Origin: Pseudomonadota bacterium
Lineage (GTDB): Bacteria; Pseudomonadota; Alphaproteobacteria; Reyranellales; Reyranellaceae
Direction: 5' to 3'
NCBI GenBank assembly: GCA_023416135.1
Contig: JAEZIF010000004.1
Span: 1 to 11,384 of the forward strand
DNA length: 11,384 nucleotides
How positions within the stretch are numbered: the stretch's first letter is position 1; the number at the start of each line of letters is the position of its first letter. Under the pieces are notes generated by a model, which made no database searches, had not been told where the DNA came from, and saw nothing but the letters and a program-made list of their open reading frames with translations. The position numbers and the translations under genes were made by a program. Positions 1-5,533 of this stretch are shown here, one piece after another.

Positions 1-1
1 G

Positions 2-709
2 CTCGCCATCGATGCCGGGCTGAACGCCTATGCCGCCCCGCTCGGCCCGCTCGAGGCCGGTGCCGACACCTTCGCCGGCGCCATCCCGACCATCCTCAAA
101 CTCAACTCGGCCAACTCGCTGTCGCCCAACAAGGACCAGGCTGTGACAGCCTCGGTGAGCGACGCGCTGCGGCTCGGCTGCTCGGCGATCGGCTTCACGA
201 TCTATCCCGGTTCGGAAGACCAGTACGAGATGATGGAGGAGATTCGCGAGCTCTCCGAAGAAGCCAAGTCTGTCGGCCTCGCCGTCGTCATGTGGTCCTA
301 TCCGCGCGGCGGCAAACTAGACAAGGCGGGCGAGACGGCGCTCGACGTCTGTGCCTACGCCGCCCACATGGCGGCCCTGCTCGGCGCCCACATCATCAAG
401 GTGAAGCCGCCGACGGACGTGCTGTGGCAGCCCGAGGCGAAGGCCGCCTACGAGAAAGCCAATGTCGACAAGTCGACCCTGGCGGCGCGCATCAAGCATG
501 TCATGCAAGCCACCTTCAACGGCCGACGCATCGTCGTGTTCTCGGGCGGCGAGGCCAAGGACCTCGAGGGCCTGTTCACCGAGATCCGTGGCCTGCGCGA
601 CGGTGGCGCCAACGGCTCGATCATCGGCCGCAACACCTTCCAGCGCCCGCGCGACCAGGCGATCGACATGCTCGACAAGATCATCGGAATCTATCAGGGC
701 AAGATGTAG
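2..709 (+). CDS. Class I fructose-bisphosphate aldolase (DhnA/FbaB-type), 5' end outside window
   Basis: This gene encodes a Schiff-base aldolase that cleaves fructose 1,6-bisphosphate to dihydroxyacetone phosphate and glyceraldehyde 3-phosphate, or runs in reverse, in the cytoplasm. The frame is open from base 2, so about 236 codons are visible. Family members are about 300 residues, so roughly the first 60 are missing. The visible part shows the TIM-barrel pattern of the DhnA-type family: a KLNS segment near base 100, an IGFTIYPGS strand near 190, and the IKVKPPTD strand near 390-420. By family analogy the lysine of IKVK is the Schiff-base residue. Near the end, the FSGGEAKD and GGANGSIIGRNTFQRP segments match phosphate-binding loops. 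The gene stops at TAG 707-709 and is followed by hairpins. The aldolase family assignment is firm. The sequence does not exclude a relative with another sugar-phosphate substrate. Confidence 0.9.
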   Translation, partial: LAIDAGLNAYAAPLGPLEAGADTFAGAIPTILKLNSANSLSPNKDQAVTASVSDALRLGCSAIGFTIYPGSEDQYEMMEEIRELSEEAKSVGLAVVMWSYPRGGKLDKAGETALDVCAYAAHMAALLGAHIIKVKPPTDVLWQPEAKAAYEKANVDKSTLAARIKHVMQATFNGRRIVVFSGGEAKDLEGLFTEIRGLRDGGANGSIIGRNTFQRPRDQAIDMLDKIIGIYQGKM

Positions 710-732
710 ATCGAGCCGTCAGCACATTCCGG

Positions 733-805
733 GAGCCTTGGGTAACCTTCCCAAGCTCGCAGAGACAGGGCTTGGGAGGTGAGCTTCCAAGCCCATCTTC
801 TTGTG
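733..805 (+). terminator. Tandem hairpins after the aldolase gene, probable terminator with alternative pairing
   Basis: Two hairpins follow the aldolase stop. The first pairs 733-742 with 750-758 around a 7-nt loop, with C737 bulged. The second pairs GGGCTTGG (768-775) with CCAAGCCC (787-794). Inner pairs G776-T786, A777-T785 and G778-C784 extend it to about 11 pairs around a 5-nt loop. The following bases, ATCTTCTTGTG, are only moderately T-rich. CCCAAGC (750-756) can also pair with GCTTGGG (770-776), which would exclude both other hairpins, an attenuator-like topology. The termination role is inferred from position and stem strength. Confidence 0.5.
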
Positions 806-819
806 AAAGAAGAGTGGCC

Positions 820-1212
820 CTATTTCTTGTTCGATGCGACGGGGGTGCTGGCCGGCGCCGACTCGGGCCGGCGAGGGAGAGGCACCACCTCAGCGCCTTG
901 CTCGCTCCCAGCGCCTTCGCGGGCAGTGGCAAGCAGGGCCTTCTGGCGATCGGTATCGTATTGCTCTTTCGACACGATAGGCGAGAGGACGCCTTGAGCC
1001 TTCGATCCGCTTTCCACTCGACGCGTATAGATCAGCTCGCCACATTCACTCAGGACCACCAGCCATCTTCCGGACGGTCTTTCCTCGACGAAGGCCCTCA
1101 TGACGGCTCCTACGGGCACGAGGGGTAGGAGTGCGTCGGCAACGTGCGCTGGCAAATTGGCATCGGCAATGGCAGGCAGTTGCCCAGCCGACGAGCCGCT
1201 CCTGAAGGACAT
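820..1212 (-). CDS. Hypothetical protein, about 130 residues
   Basis: I do not recognise this gene. The leftward frame is open from a TTG at 1281 to TAG at 822-820. The first ATG is at 1212, giving about 130 residues. Neither start has a convincing Shine-Dalgarno site, so the longer 153-residue form is possible. The middle reads like a folded domain (AFVEERPSGRWLVVLSECGELIYTRRVESG), with alternating hydrophobic strands. The C-terminal third is Ala/Pro/Ser-rich and probably disordered. No signal peptide or membrane segment is evident. A leftward promoter candidate lies just upstream at 1308-1337. Third positions are less G/C-biased than in the housekeeping genes, consistent with an accessory or older transferred gene. 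It converges on the aldolase gene, with the hairpin cluster between them. Confidence 0.5.
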   Translation of the reverse strand: MSFRSGSSAGQLPAIADANLPAHVADALLPLVPVGAVMRAFVEERPSGRWLVVLSECGELIYTRRVESGSKAQGVLSPIVSKEQYDTDRQKALLATAREGAGSEQGAEVVPLPRRPESAPASTPVASNKK

Positions 1213-1307
1213 CCTATGAGCACACGTCACGATCGAGACTCGCGGACCCCAAGCCTGCCAGCCTCGTCCACACACAATCAACGCGCACGTTACACGCTAC
1301 TAGATAT

Positions 1308-1349
1308 AGTATAAGACCCCTGCCCACTTGGTGATAAATTGGTGACAAC
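1308..1349 (-). promoter_or_regulatory. Leftward promoter candidate overlapping TTGGTGA direct repeats
   Basis: Read leftward, TTATCA (1337-1332) and TATACT (1313-1308) are separated by 18 bases and resemble -35 and -10 boxes. Initiation near 1300 would serve the hypothetical gene ending at 820. On the + strand, TTGGTGA occurs at 1328-1334 and again at 1339-1345. The 11-bp period is one helical turn, and the repeats overlap the -35 box, as an operator could. This stretch is locally AT-rich. Confidence 0.35.
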
Positions 1350-1436
1350 GACGCGTCTCAGGGGTTGATAGTGATCCCCAATAGCCTCATGGCACCGTGC
1401 CGGACCCGGACGGCTGGCTTCCCGCCGCCCGGCCGA

Positions 1437-1595
1437 TCACCCCGTCGGTCGAGGTCGACGGGGGACAGTGGCGGCAAGCGCTCGCCACATCTTCGCCAAT
1501 GCCTTCCAGGAGTCCACGTCGGCTTTGAAGCGCCGGCTCGCAGCGTTGCGTTCACACCGCTGCGCCATCTCCTCATACCGCCTGTCAGATCCCAT
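1437..1595 (-). CDS. Small helical hypothetical protein, 52 residues
   Basis: This is a short leftward gene. The open frame extends back to a GTG at 1658, but the ATG at 1595 is preceded by a strong AGGGAGG Shine-Dalgarno about 5 bases upstream and is preferred. The product has an amphipathic helical pattern: a RYEEMAQRCERNA segment followed by DVDSWKALAKMWRALA. I infer a resemblance to the small alphaproteobacterial proteins that carry Y-x-x-M-A and W-x-x-L-A helical motifs, whose function is unknown. The C-terminus is a short Arg/Pro tail. There is no signal peptide or cysteine cluster. It lies downstream of, and on the same strand as, the Bug remnant ending at 1698. It could be a stand-alone small protein or the last gene of the broken transport unit. 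Confidence 0.5.
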   Translation of the reverse strand: MGSDRRYEEMAQRCERNAASRRFKADVDSWKALAKMWRALAATVPRRPRPTG

Positions 1596-1697
1596 GGCCC
1601 CCTCCCTCGGGACCCATTTGAGATCGCCATCATTACATTCCCGTGACGTCCGGGCCACCGGACAAACCGGGGCGGGTTGCGTCTTTTGTAGTGGCCG

Positions 1698-2120
1698 CTA
1701 CTCGGCGACGTCACCCGAGGCCTTCACCGCCTCGCCCCATTTGGGGACATCGTGCTGCAGCGCCTTGGTGAGCTCATCGCCCGAGGATGCGACCACCTCG
1801 AGGCCGATCTTGGCGAGTCGCGCCTCGGTATCGGGATCTCGCAGCGCGGCGGCAAAGATCTGGTTCAACCGGGCGGCCACGTCCCGGCGTGAGCCCAGGC
1901 GGCCCGACAATGGCGAGCCAGCTGTCGCCCTCGAAGTCGACGCTGTTCTCCTTGAAGGTCGGCACATCGGGCAGCGCCGGCGAGCGCTTCGACGAAGCCA
2001 CGCCCAGCGCGCGCACCTTGCCTGACTGGATCTGCGGCAGGGACGTGTTCACGCTGACGGCAGTCAGCTGGACCTCGCCAAAGGCACCGCCTAAACGGCA
2101 GGCGCCCCGCCCTTGTAGGG
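1698..2120 (-). pseudogene. Bug-type TTT solute receptor, C-terminal half, frameshifted
   Basis: This is the C-terminal part of a periplasmic solute-binding receptor of the Bug family, which delivers carboxylates to tripartite tricarboxylate transporters. Read leftward, PYKGGAPAV (2120-2094) is followed, after a small deletion that changes frame near 2091-2096, by LGGAFGEVQL, then SLPQIQSGKVRALGV, SPALPDVPTF and WLAIVGPPGLTP. A second frameshift at about 1881-1888 leads into DVAARLNQIF, LRDPDTEARLAKIGLEVV and the end at TAG 1700-1698. All are conserved blocks of the family's second half. The first 190 or so residues, including the signal peptide, are absent here. A matching N-terminal half lies on the same strand at about 4158-4736. 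With two frame breaks and no start it cannot make a functional receptor. Confidence 0.85.
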
Positions 2121-2121
2121 C
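2109..2121. repeat. 13-bp palindromic junction repeat, left copy
   Basis: The sequence is GCCCT-TGT-AGGGC, with perfect 5-bp arms. It encodes the P-Y-K-G motif of the C-terminal Bug half and marks where Bug homology stops going rightward. It recurs as a direct repeat with one mismatch at 4146-4158. A second small inverted repeat, GCATTG/CAATGC, lies at 2132-2146 just inside the intervening segment. Confidence 0.55.
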
Positions 2122-2258
2122 TTTCGTTTGTGCATTGAATCAATGCCTTGGTCTGGGGCTGCCACCTCGGGTGCCACCCTACCGAGCGCGCCGGTCGCGA
2201 ACCGGTCGAACGGCGAACCAGCGCGAACAGCAGGCTCACCTTCTCGATGCCGAGCCGG

Positions 2259-2474
2259 CTAACGCCGGCACTCATGGCCGCTTCCCCGCGAGCGCCAGCC
2301 ACGCGCGCCGCCGATGCCGCCGTCGGCCCCTGTGTCGGTATCGAGGCGCGGCCGGTGCTTGTCGCCGGTAAAGGCAAAGCCTTCCTGCTCCCAGCTGCGC
2401 GGTACGCGCTTGGCCTTGGGCTCAGCCACCTTCGGTGGCGGCAGTCCCTTGTTGAACGGATCGTGCTTCTTCAT
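2259..2474 (-). CDS. Small hypothetical protein, 71 residues, C-terminus possibly frameshifted
   Basis: I do not recognise this leftward ORF. It starts at ATG 2474 with a GGAGA Shine-Dalgarno about 7 bases upstream and ends at TAG 2261-2259. The first two thirds look authentic: Lys/Pro-rich, with KHDPFNKGLPPP and RVPRSWEQEGFAFTGDKHRP segments. The last 25 or so residues become Gly/Arg-rich and low in information, as expected after a frameshift, so the original protein may have ended differently. There is no signal peptide or transmembrane segment. A decayed coding stretch ends 25 bases upstream on the same strand, suggesting a former two-gene unit. It lies inside the segment that separates the two Bug halves. 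Confidence 0.4.
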   Translation of the reverse strand: MKKHDPFNKGLPPPKVAEPKAKRVPRSWEQEGFAFTGDKHRPRLDTDTGADGGIGGARGWRSRGSGHECRR

Positions 2475-2499
2475 CGACGTTCTCCTATCTCCGTCGGCA

Positions 2500-2619
2500 C
2501 TACTTCGCCGGCAGCTTGCGCCGGACATCGCGCAGCTATGCTGTCGCCTTAACGGCGGCGGCGATGTCCATCGGGGCGACGGCGCGCTGCGCGGCCAGCC
2601 GCTTGTCGCGCTCGGCCAG
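2500..2619 (-). pseudogene. Decayed C-terminal coding fragment, unknown family
   Basis: Read leftward, one frame gives a charged helical stretch (LAERDKRLAAQRAVAPMDIA), then an in-frame TAG, then LRDVRRKLPAK and a final TAG at 2502-2500. G/C-ending codons and the sensible C-terminus on both sides of the internal stop suggest the tail of a former gene, broken by a nonsense change and cut off upstream by another stop. It directly precedes the small gene starting at 2474. The family is unknown, and it may be a chance frame in GC-rich DNA. Confidence 0.25.
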
Positions 2620-2785
2620 CTAGGAAGCGAAAGCGTGACCTACAACTAAGACGCGCTGCCGCAGTTCGGTACAACAACGGCGAGAAACGGCGGCGGCGCG
2701 CCATTGCCAAAGCTGGCAGGATGAAAGTCACCATTCAGTACGGGATAAGCGTAGCACGGCGTCCGACTAACCAAACGGGAGGAAA

Positions 2786-3703
2786 ATGATGACCAGATTG
2801 ATGTCTGTCTTTGCGTTTCTCGGTTTGTTGTTGGCGGCGAGCGTGGCGTCGGCCCAGGAAAAGACTTTGAAAGAACAGGTGGTCGGCACCTGGATCTTGT
2901 CTTCGATCACGAGCACGAAAGACGGAGCCGACATTCCAATACCGGCCATGCAGGGCGTGCTGACCTACACAGCCGATGGCTACTTCCACTTCGTCTCGAT
3001 GCGCAAGGATCTGCCCAAGATCGCGGCGAATGATCGTACCAAGCCGACGCCGGAAGAGGCCATGGCGGTGGCCACGGGCGCACTGGCCTACACCGGCAGC
3101 TACACGGTGGATGAGAAGACCAAGACCATTATCCCAACCATCACCATGGCCACCTTTGGGAATATGGTCGGGACCAACCAGCAACGGGTCGTGACTGAAA
3201 TCTCCGACACCGAGATGAAGTTCACCAACCCGCGCACCGCTACTGGCGCAGTCCTGAACATCACCTGGAAGAAGGCACCTCCGGTGGGCAGCGTGGATCT
3301 GGCGAACCAGATCGTTGGCGTCTGGCAATGGGGTACCGAATCCACCCGCAAGTTCGAGGGTGAAGAAGCGCAGAAGCGCCAGATCAAGGGCGTTGTCGTC
3401 TTCACCAAGAGCGGCCGTTTCGCCATCATGCAGCATCCGGTGGATCAGAAACCAGCCACCAACCCGGAAGAGTTGGGCGCACTGTACCGGAGCCAATTTT
3501 TCGGCAGCGGTACCTACAAAGTCGCAGGAGACAAGGTGACCTTGAAATACGAGGTGTGCGGCGATCCCTCGTGGATCGGACAAGAGCGCAAGCCTGACTT
3601 GAAGATCGAAGGCAAGACCATGACGTGGGTGACGCCGCAACTCAAGGATGCCACGACGGGCAAGATGTTCGTGGACACCTACACCAACACGCGGGTCGAG
3701 TAG
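2786..3703 (+). CDS. Secreted two-domain lipocalin-like protein
   Basis: This gene encodes an intact exported protein of about 305 residues. GGGAGG (2777-2782) precedes two consecutive ATGs. The second (2789) has the better 6-base spacing and gives a signal peptide of about 22 residues ending in ASVASA-Q. The mature protein contains two similar halves of Lipocalin_5-like character. Half one (residues about 28-165) has QVVGTW, GVLTYTADGYFHFVSM and YTGSYTVD. Half two (about 173-305) has QIVGVWQW, GVVVFTKSGRFAIM and GSGTYKV. These are the G-x-W and strand motifs of a small beta-barrel, so an internal duplication is likely. The ligand is unknown. Base composition is lower in G/C than the neighbours: 31 of 60 bases in 3121-3180. 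Together with its position between two halves of a broken gene, this points to transfer. No clear promoter is visible upstream. Confidence 0.8.
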   Translation: MMTRLMSVFAFLGLLLAASVASAQEKTLKEQVVGTWILSSITSTKDGADIPIPAMQGVLTYTADGYFHFVSMRKDLPKIAANDRTKPTPEEAMAVATGALAYTGSYTVDEKTKTIIPTITMATFGNMVGTNQQRVVTEISDTEMKFTNPRTATGAVLNITWKKAPPVGSVDLANQIVGVWQWGTESTRKFEGEEAQKRQIKGVVVFTKSGRFAIMQHPVDQKPATNPEELGALYRSQFFGSGTYKVAGDKVTLKYEVCGDPSWIGQERKPDLKIEGKTMTWVTPQLKDATTGKMFVDTYTNTRVE

Positions 3704-3747
3704 CTAAGTAAGGTGGCGCGCTCGGAATGGGCTGGGCGCGCCAGCTA
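3701..3747 (+). repeat. Large dyad starting at the lipocalin-like gene's stop codon
   Basis: TGGCGCGC (3714-3721) pairs with GCGCGCCA (3736-3743) around a 14-nt loop. An outer TAGC (3701-3704), which includes the stop codon, can pair with GCTA (3744-3747). No T-run follows, so it is a weak candidate for an intrinsic terminator. It could stabilise the mRNA 3' end or mark the edge of the acquired gene. GGCGCGCCA occurs here (3735-3743) and again upstream of the gene (2695-2703). Confidence 0.4.
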
Positions 3748-4018
3748 GGGAGTAAGCAGTGCCCAAGAGTTTCCTGGGCCCCTGCTGCATCACCGGCCGC
3801 GGCGGCATCGGCGCCAGCATCATCCGCGTCACCTCGATTATCGCACTGGCAAGCGCACCGGCGGTGACGCGCAGCTGGCGCACCAGTGCGTCGTCCTCGG
3901 CGCGCACCAGCTTCCACGATGACGGTGCGCTGCAATCGCCGTCCAAGCACTTCCGTCCATCGGCTCTCCCCCGAGACAGGCTGCACCCGGGCCGGTTGAT
4001 CGTCGGTCTCTCGCACAA
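3704..4018 (-). pseudogene. Decayed or short hypothetical ORF
   Basis: I do not recognise this leftward frame, which opens at a TTG near 4018. The central stretch (about 3960-3770) has strong G/C third positions and plausible protein texture: DGDCSAPSSWKLVRAED, then ALVRQLRVTAGALASAIIEV, then a Met/Pro-rich tail. After about 3770 codon bias collapses, suggesting the true C-terminus is lost at the dyad near 3740. An overlapping frame gives a better N-terminus (RETDDQPARVQPVSGES from a GTG at 4016), so one frameshift near 3965 may join the two. No Shine-Dalgarno is convincing. It lies within the segment between the two Bug halves and is probably a gene remnant. Confidence 0.3.
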
Positions 4019-4070
4019 TCTGGTGGGGGCATGCTCACTCGGTGCTGGTGCGCCGATGCTTTACCACCCG

Positions 4071-4736
4071 TTAAGCGGTCCACGGCCGGGACACAAAACA
4101 GGGATGGCACCCTGCGGCGCCGAGTAGCCGGGGCCGCGCGCCGAAGCCCTTGCAGGGCACGTGCACCATGTCGAGCCCGCCCGCCGCAGCGCGAAACAGC
4201 TCCATCGTGAGGTGCGAACCGTTGCCAGTGCCGGCCGACGAATAGGTGAACTTGCCCGGCCGGCTCTTGGCCAAGGCCACGAACTCCTTGGGCGTCGTGG
4301 CCGGCACCGACGGGTGCAACATGATCACCGTCGGAAACTTGGCTGCCAGCATTATCGGCGAGAAATCCTTGAACACATCGTACGACAGGCGCGCGCCATA
4401 GTGCGTCGGCGCGATCGCATGCGTGCCGTTGTCGGCCACCACCACCGTGTAGCCGTCGGGCACCGAATTGCTCACCAGGGCGCTGCCTACCGTGCCGCCG
4501 GCGCCCGGCCTATTCTCGACCACGGCCTGCTGGCCGGTCTGATCCGAGATCTTCTGCGCCACGATCCGCCCGAACGTGTCCGAATTTCCACCCGGCGCGT
4601 GCGGCACGACGGTCCTGATCGGCCGCGAGGGGAACGTCGATGTCCGGGCGGCCGTCGGCAGCACGGCGGAGCCGGCACCAAGACCGGCGAGCAGGTCAAC
4701 GTCCATGAGCGCCTGACGACGGGACGCACGGATCAC
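4071..4736 (-). pseudogene. Bug-type TTT solute receptor, N-terminal half
   Basis: This is the N-terminal part of a Bug-family periplasmic receptor. GTG 4736 follows a GGAGA Shine-Dalgarno about 5 bases upstream and gives IRASRRQAL followed by a hydrophobic run ending near ARTSTFPSRP, a signal peptide with twin arginines. Conserved blocks follow: RTVVPHAPGGNSDTFGRIVA, VVENRPGAGGTVGS, VPDGYTVVVAD, LSYDVFKDFSPIMLAAKFP, KSRPGKFTYSSAGTGNGSH and DMVHVPCKG. Family likeness ends just after PCKG at 4157-4146. The frame runs on to TAA 4073-4071 with unrelated residues. About 190 of 320 or so expected residues are present. The remaining half lies on the same strand at 1698-2120. The usual motif residue here is Tyr, so the Cys is a single A-to-G change. 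A truncated product could be exported but would lack the second lobe. Confidence 0.85.
4146..4158. repeat. 13-bp palindromic junction repeat, right copy
   Basis: The sequence is GCCCT-TGC-AGGGC, differing from the copy at 2109-2121 only in the central base. It encodes P-C-K-G at the end of recognisable Bug homology in the N-terminal half. The two copies are in direct orientation and bound a 2,024-bp segment (2122-4145). Because the bases encode a conserved motif, homologous origin without any insertion event could also explain the match. Confidence 0.55.
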
Positions 4737-4856
4737 TCGGTCTCCATGGGCGAAGGTCGGGAACGTTGTCACGGAACTCGCTCCCTGTCGACGATGCGCA
4801 TTGACTGCCGATGGCTGTCGCCCCACACACAAACCGCCTCGGAACAGGAAAGACGA

Positions 4857-5507
4857 ATGCCATCGGAACAGCCAGGCGCGGCGACGCATTGCCGGCTCTA
4901 TCTCATCTCGCCGGAACGCATCGAGCATCCGACGATCTTCGCCGACGAATTGCGGGCAGCGCTGGACGGCGGCGATGTCGCCGCATTCCAGCTTCGCCTG
5001 AAGGACGTCGCCGACGACTCCATCGCCCGCGTCGCCGACACGCTGCGGCCGGTCTGCCAGCAGCGCGACGTAGCGTTCATCATGAACGACCGGCCCGACC
5101 TCGCGGTGAAGCTCGACTGCGACGGCGTCCATGTCGGCCAGGAGGACATGCCATATGCCGAGGCGCGCCGCATCGTCGGTCCCGACCGCCAGGTCGGCGT
5201 CACCTGCAAGGCTTCACGGCATCTCGCCATGGAGGCGGCCGACGCCGGCGCCGACTACGTGGCGTTCGGCGCGTTCTTCCCGTCGGGCACCAAGGCCGTG
5301 ACCACGCCGGCCGAACTCGACATCCTCGAATGGTGGAGCGGCCTCATGGAGGTGCCATGCGTGGCGATCGGCGGCATCACGGTCGCCAATTGTCGGCCGG
5401 TGGTCGCGGCCGGCGCTGACTTCCTCGCCGTCGCCGGCGGCGTTTGGGGCTACAAAGACGGCCCGGCAGCGGCGGTCCGCGCCTTCAACGAGATCTTCGC
5501 TTCATAG
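4857..5507 (+). CDS. thiE: Thiamine-phosphate synthase
   Basis: ThiE couples 4-amino-5-hydroxymethyl-2-methylpyrimidine diphosphate with the thiazole phosphate to form thiamine phosphate, the joining step of vitamin B1 synthesis, in the cytoplasm. The product is 216 residues, the usual length for the family. ATG 4857 follows AGGAAAG (4846-4852). TIM-barrel motifs appear in order: YLISPERI at the first strand, FQLRLKD, IMNDRPDLAVKLDCDGVHVG with Q-E-D (the pyrimidine- and Mg-pyrophosphate-binding region), GVTCKASRHLAMEAADAGAD, VAFGAFFPSGTKA (thiazole/phosphate loop), VAIGGIT and GADFLAVAGGVW. The usual S-x-H after the G-V strand is replaced by CKASRH, a variant I associate with alphaproteobacterial ThiE. 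No TPP riboswitch is recognisable upstream. The gene converges with epmA, and its 5' side borders the broken bug gene. Confidence 0.93.
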   Translation: MPSEQPGAATHCRLYLISPERIEHPTIFADELRAALDGGDVAAFQLRLKDVADDSIARVADTLRPVCQQRDVAFIMNDRPDLAVKLDCDGVHVGQEDMPYAEARRIVGPDRQVGVTCKASRHLAMEAADAGADYVAFGAFFPSGTKAVTTPAELDILEWWSGLMEVPCVAIGGITVANCRPVVAAGADFLAVAGGVWGYKDGPAAAVRAFNEIFAS

Positions 5508-5533
5508 CCGCGAGCGCGGGCTCTCCGGCCCGC
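5508..5533. terminator. Hairpin between convergent thiE and epmA
   Basis: GCGGGC (5516-5521) and GCCCGC (5528-5533) form a 6-bp all-G/C stem with a 6-nt loop. It fills the 26 bases between the thiE stop (5505-5507) and the complement of the epmA stop (5534-5536). Its position suggests a bidirectional terminator, but neither side carries a T-run. Confidence 0.4.

Noticed and set aside
292..1128. Long rightward ORF across the aldolase end and the following region
   Set aside because: It is out of frame with the aldolase, is Arg/His-rich in the way of GC-rich shadow frames, and crosses the hairpin terminators.
2735..3640. 301-codon leftward ORF opposite the lipocalin-like gene
   Set aside because: The opposite strand has a signal peptide, Shine-Dalgarno and repeated domain motifs. 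This frame is a His/Arg/Gly-rich antisense shadow.
2122..4145. Insertion sequence or integron cassette between the Bug halves
   Set aside because: No transposase or integrase coding motif, long terminal inverted repeats or attC-like core sites are seen, so it is reported only as an insert of unknown mechanism.
710..4850. tRNA gene or CRISPR array in the accessory block
   Set aside because: No cloverleaf-like sequence with a T-loop signature and no regularly spaced repeats were found by eye.
4161..4856. Upstream in-frame extension of thiE to 4161
   Set aside because: The extension is antisense to the Bug N-terminal half and has no ThiE-like content. ATG 4857 has a good Shine-Dalgarno and gives the standard length.
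4737..4856. TPP riboswitch before thiE
   Set aside because: I looked for the conserved CTGAGA-type and ACCTGATC-type elements and found neither.
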